Positions 5,276 through 8,401 of a DNA stretch of 8,401 nt are shown here, in pieces (the first letter of the stretch is position 1; each line of letters begins with the position of its first letter). This DNA comes from an uncultured Erysipelotrichaceae bacterium (lineage in GTDB: Bacteria > Bacillota_I > Bacilli_A > Erysipelotrichales > Erysipelotrichaceae). The stretch covers positions 1-8,401 of the forward strand of contig CALBJM010000223.1 of the NCBI GenBank assembly GCA_937893225.1. Reading direction: 5' to 3'. A program made the translations under genes and the position numbers. The notes below the pieces were generated by a model. It had not been told where the DNA came from. It did not search any database and saw nothing but the letters and a program-made list of their open reading frames with translations.

Positions 5276-6713
5276 AGTCTTCACAACATTGTGCAATGAT
5301 ATCTTTGAGTATTTCAAATCCATAATCAAATGAAGAAATTTGTAGTCGTTCATCAAATGTATGATAATTCTCACACACTGCACCAACCGTTGTGATATCT
5401 AAGCCTGGATGTAAAGAAGCAAATACGCCTACTTCTAATCCACCATGTGCTGCTTCTGTTTTTAGTGTATTGCCATGTTTTTCCAAGGCTTTTGCAAACT
5501 TATCGCGTATTGGTGATACTTCTGCATATTCCCATCCTGGAAAGAATGTATTTGCTTGATAATCGATATGATATGCTTTTGCACAAACTTCAATTTTTCT
5601 AGAAATGTCTTGTACTGCAGAAGCAAACATACTGCGAATAAGCCATTGCATCGTAATGGTATCGTCCTTTGTTTCAATCGTACCAAGATTCAAAGATGTT
5701 ACAGTCAATCCTGGAATGGACATAGAAGCGTGTTGGAATCCACTAGGACAAATATAGAGAAAGTGAATAAAGTCTTGAGAGGATTGTGTATCAGAGGCTT
5801 TATGTGCTTGTGTGACTTGTTGACAAGTATACGTGATATTTGGATCACTAGAAACAAGTTCATTTTGGATTGCCGCAAAGCTTTGTTGAATTTGTTTATA
5901 GAGCTGTTGTGTTTCACAATTGGAAGCAAATGTAATTTCTGCTTCTGGAGGAATTGCATTGGAACGTGATGTACAAGTCATATTGACAATGTGTATATCA
6001 ATATCTTTTTGTATAGCTTCTTCCATTATACGTACTATAACACTATTCGCATTTCCTCTTTCCTTGTGAATATCTGTTCCAGAATGACCACCTTGCAGAC
6101 CAGCAATATGCAATACATATGTAGGTGCATGGTTTTCAATCATGTGCAGCTTTGCTATAGCTTGACCATAGCAGCCACCTGCACAACACAAATCCGCAAC
6201 ATCATGATTCATACTATCCAAACTAATCAAACGATCTGCTTGAATGTCTTCTTTTTGTAAGTGCATTGCACCACCTAGACCAACTTCTTCTTGTACAGTA
6301 AAGATACATTCCAGTGGTGGATGTGGCAGATGATCATCTTCTAATATCGCTAACATCATTGCTACACCAATGCCATCGTCTGCACCAAGTGTCGTATCCT
6401 TTGCATATAACCATCCATCTTTTTCAATGAGTTCAATAGGGTCTTTCGCAAAGTCATGTTTAGATCCTGGCCGTATTGCAGGTACCATGTCCATATGGGC
6501 TTGTAAGATCAATGGAGAAGCATTTTCATAGGCTTTGGATGCTGGCTTAAATACGCATACATTCCATACAGCATCTTGTTTGTATTGCAAATCGTGTTGT
6601 TTCGCAAAGTTACAAATAAAATCACTGATTTCTTTTTCATTATAAGAAGCTCTAGGAATCTGGCTGATTTTTTGAAACCAATAATGGTGTCTTTTTTGTA
6701 TATCAAATGTCAT
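5274..6713 (-). CDS. pepD: Aminoacyl-histidine dipeptidase (PepD, peptidase family M20)
   Basis: A 479-residue cytosolic metallopeptidase that hydrolyses Xaa-His and other dipeptides. M20 motifs, numbered from the ATG at 6713: ISQIPRASYNEKEISDF near the N-terminus, LQAHMDMV (H73 ligand, D75 catalytic), TTLGADDGIGVAM (D112 bridging ligand), TVQEEVGLGG (E142 general base, E143 ligand), SLDSMN (D166 ligand) and YHTFDE (H451 ligand). The lid-domain signatures GLQGGHSGTDI and RSNAIPPEA are also present. Length matches the family (about 480-490), and all expected metal and catalytic residues are there. A GTG at 6746 would add 11 residues overlapping the preceding gene; I prefer 6713 because homologues begin near here. 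Its ribosome site is weak (AAGG about 10 nt upstream), and the preceding stop is only 4 nt away, so translation is probably coupled. The neighbour is a peptide-binding lipoprotein, which suggests imported peptides as substrates. Confidence 0.92.
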   Translation of the reverse strand: MTFDIQKRHHYWFQKISQIPRASYNEKEISDFICNFAKQHDLQYKQDAVWNVCVFKPASKAYENASPLILQAHMDMVPAIRPGSKHDFAKDPIELIEKDGWLYAKDTTLGADDGIGVAMMLAILEDDHLPHPPLECIFTVQEEVGLGGAMHLQKEDIQADRLISLDSMNHDVADLCCAGGCYGQAIAKLHMIENHAPTYVLHIAGLQGGHSGTDIHKERGNANSVIVRIMEEAIQKDIDIHIVNMTCTSRSNAIPPEAEITFASNCETQQLYKQIQQSFAAIQNELVSSDPNITYTCQQVTQAHKASDTQSSQDFIHFLYICPSGFQHASMSIPGLTVTSLNLGTIETKDDTITMQWLIRSMFASAVQDISRKIEVCAKAYHIDYQANTFFPGWEYAEVSPIRDKFAKALEKHGNTLKTEAAHGGLEVGVFASLHPGLDITTVGAVCENYHTFDERLQISSFDYGFEILKDIIAQCCED

Positions 6714-6717
6714 ATAT

Positions 6718-8340
6718 TTATGCCTTATGCATGTGTCTCCATGCACCTGTACCTAACACAAGTGGAATATAACCTGTAACGTTTGGATTGATCAATACTG
6801 CACCACCTTCTTGATACAGTGGAATCATCGCATGATCTTCGCCAATCAATATCTTTTCTGCTTCTACCATGTCTTCAAATCTCTTATCTGCATCTGCAGC
6901 ATCTTTACCACTCGTTCCATTTGTCATGACTGTATTGAATGCTTCACTAGCATAGTTACCAAAGTTCATAGAAGTGCCTTCTGTAAATGTATCCAAATAG
7001 GATTGTGCATCTGCATAGTCTGGTACCCATCTTGTTAAGCCAATTGAAAAGTCATGTTCCATCATTTTTGAAATTCTAGTTTTCTTAGGTTTTGCAGAAA
7101 GTGTAACTGTAATACCAGGACATGCATCTGTAATCATTTGTTCAAGATTTGCGGCAACTTTACTAGAATCTGCAGCATCATCATAGAGAATATCGATCGT
7201 TGCATCTTCCCCAAGTTCTTCAACAGCTTTCTTATAATATGCTTCTGCTTTTTCAGGGTCATAGGTAGAATAGTCTTCTGCAACATCTCTAAAGTCATTC
7301 CCATTTGTATCAAAAACCAAGTCTTTAGCAATCAAGCCATCTGCTTCTACTGCACCTGTTTTCAAAACATCATCACAAAGTGTTTTTCTATCGATTGCAT
7401 AGCCAATTGCTTGTCTTAGATTATCATTAGACATATAAGGATCATCCATATTTGGATCCAAATACCAGATTCCAGAAGTCAGTGTTGTTTGGTAACCTTC
7501 CGTATCTTTGTATTGATCTACCATTTCCCCAGTCAATGTCATAAAATCCAAACTGCCAGATTCATACATCATTGTTGCGGTCTGTGTTTCTTGTACAAGT
7601 TCTACATTGATTGATTCTTGTGGATAGTTATCCGCATCCCAATACTTATCATTGTGTGTAAATGTATAGTGATTTCCACTAGACCAATCTGTCATTGTAT
7701 AAATGCCGCTATATATCATATTGTCTACAGACAATGCATATTGATCTCCTTGTTCTTCTACATATTTTTGGTTCAATGGATAAAATTGAGGCCCCGTCAT
7801 AGCAGAAATAAAGAAAGAACATGGAACTGTTAAATGTACAACAAACGTAGAATCATCTGCAGCTTCTACACCTAATGCATCTACGCCTTGATTTCCATCG
7901 ATAACATCTTGTGCATTGACAACATTCAATGAACTCATCAAATAAGAATACTCACTTGCGGTATCAGGATCAACAAGTCTTTGGAACGCATAGACAAAAT
8001 CTGCAGCAGTAATTGATTCTCCATTGGACCATTGGATACCATCACGTAAATGGAATGTATATGTTAAACCATCATCGCTCACATCCCAACTCTCAGCCAA
8101 ATCAGGATGCACTTGTTTGTCTTCTCCATATTGCACAAGTCCAGATTGGCAAAGTGAAATCATACTAAAAGAAGCCTCATCTGTTGCGATAGTTTGATCC
8201 ATCGTCAATAGATCATTCATAATCGCAATGTTCACTGTCTTGTCAGCTGCAGAAGAAACTTGAGAAGATGTACTTGTTGAGCCGCAACCAGCCATCATAG
8301 AAATGCACATCATAGTCGCAATCATACGTTTTGTTTTCAT
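6718..8340 (-). CDS. Peptide ABC transporter substrate-binding lipoprotein (OppA/DppA family, SBP_bac_5)
   Basis: A 540-residue extracytoplasmic lipoprotein expected to capture oligopeptides and deliver them to an ABC permease. From the ATG at 8340: a short basic n-region (MKTKR), a hydrophobic core, then the lipobox M16-A17-G18-C19, where Cys19 would be lipidated. Family signatures: PDLAESWDVSDDGLTYTFHLRDGIQWSNGESITAADFVYAFQRL-type cluster-5 region at about 78-122, LRQAIGYAIDRKTL near the middle, and IGLTRWVPDYADAQSYLDTF near 435-455. Length is normal and no break is visible. The frame extends to an ATG at 8394, but that would put 18 residues before the signal peptide, and an AAAGGAG there abuts the ATG with no spacing. 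The ribosome site before 8340 (AAGAAG) is weak, so the start is not certain. pepD follows 4 nt after the stop. No permease or ATPase genes are in the window; they may lie upstream or elsewhere. Confidence 0.9.
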   Translation of the reverse strand: MKTKRMIATMMCISMMAGCGSTSTSSQVSSAADKTVNIAIMNDLLTMDQTIATDEASFSMISLCQSGLVQYGEDKQVHPDLAESWDVSDDGLTYTFHLRDGIQWSNGESITAADFVYAFQRLVDPDTASEYSYLMSSLNVVNAQDVIDGNQGVDALGVEAADDSTFVVHLTVPCSFFISAMTGPQFYPLNQKYVEEQGDQYALSVDNMIYSGIYTMTDWSSGNHYTFTHNDKYWDADNYPQESINVELVQETQTATMMYESGSLDFMTLTGEMVDQYKDTEGYQTTLTSGIWYLDPNMDDPYMSNDNLRQAIGYAIDRKTLCDDVLKTGAVEADGLIAKDLVFDTNGNDFRDVAEDYSTYDPEKAEAYYKKAVEELGEDATIDILYDDAADSSKVAANLEQMITDACPGITVTLSAKPKKTRISKMMEHDFSIGLTRWVPDYADAQSYLDTFTEGTSMNFGNYASEAFNTVMTNGTSGKDAADADKRFEDMVEAEKILIGEDHAMIPLYQEGGAVLINPNVTGYIPLVLGTGAWRHMHKA

Positions 8341-8360
8341 AACTTCTTGGTATATATAAA

Positions 8361-8382
8361 TTAGCTCATCCAGCTGAGTTAA
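8361..8382. repeat. Imperfect inverted repeat in the leader of the binding-protein gene
   Basis: TTAGCTCA and TGAGTTAA (plus strand) form a stem with seven of eight positions paired around a 6-nt loop. It lies about 20 nt upstream of the chosen ATG and downstream of a strong AAAGGAG at 8395-8401. It could affect initiation. No T tract follows. Confidence 0.4.
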
Positions 8383-8401
8383 ATCTATATACATCTCCTT
8401 T

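Noticed and set aside
6714..6746. GTG at 6746 as the pepD start
   Set aside because: It adds residues (HGDTCIRHKY) not typical of the family and lies inside the preceding gene; the ATG at 6713 gives the expected N-terminus.
8345..8390. tRNA D-arm-like string (CTCAGCTGGATGAG) upstream of the binding-protein gene
   Set aside because: No acceptor stem, anticodon arm or T arm can be built around it, so the likeness is a chance result of the inverted repeat.
1..8401. CRISPR arrays, insertion sequences, rRNA or tRNA genes, phage or defence islands
   Set aside because: No regularly spaced repeats, transposase motifs, terminal inverted repeats or structural RNA signatures were seen. The Fic and AAA/PD-(D/E)XK remnants are accessory-type genes but do not form a recognisable defence locus.

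Overview
The window is AT-rich and every recognisable gene lies on the minus strand, so transcription runs from high to low coordinates. It looks like a chromosomal piece of a low-GC, Gram-positive gut Firmicute (Bacillota). Reasons: strong GGAGG-type ribosome-binding sites, T-rich intrinsic terminators, a lipobox-bearing solute-binding protein, and a secreted protein held by a C-terminal membrane helix. TGA ends at least two genes (nrtR and the Fic remnant), so the standard bacterial code applies. I cannot name the genus; an Erysipelotrichia- or Clostridia-like commensal would fit.

From right to left in transcription order there are four blocks. (1) About 8340-5274: an oligopeptide-binding lipoprotein (OppA/DppA family), then, after 4 nt, a PepD-type M20 dipeptidase, closed by a strong terminator. 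This reads as a peptide capture and hydrolysis pair; no permease or ATPase genes are in view. (2) 5097-4585: a Fic-domain remnant with a perfect Fic motif but no N-terminal half and no usable start for the conserved region. (3) 4492-2762: a 576-residue secreted, probably beta-helical surface protein with a C-terminal membrane anchor. Its Shine-Dalgarno can be buried in a leader hairpin, and overlapping hairpins follow its stop. Next, 2643-1833, comes a broken AAA-ATPase-like/PD-(D/E)XK gene, frameshifted by an exact 13-bp tandem duplication and also lacking its middle, with its own promoter-like boxes and a terminator. (4) 1737-1: an NAD salvage operon, nrtR-pncA-pncB. nrtR and pncA overlap by 4 bp, and pncA and pncB are 17 bp apart.

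The NAD block is the most coherent system. NrtR is a Nudix-like repressor that senses ADP-ribose-type ligands. PncA deamidates nicotinamide to nicotinate, and PncB turns nicotinate into its mononucleotide. A perfect 17-bp palindrome covers the predicted transcription start just upstream of nrtR and is the likely autoregulatory operator. I see no wholly new system. The points most worth a second look are the operator architecture, the 13-bp duplication, the possible SD-masking hairpin and the uncharacterised surface protein.
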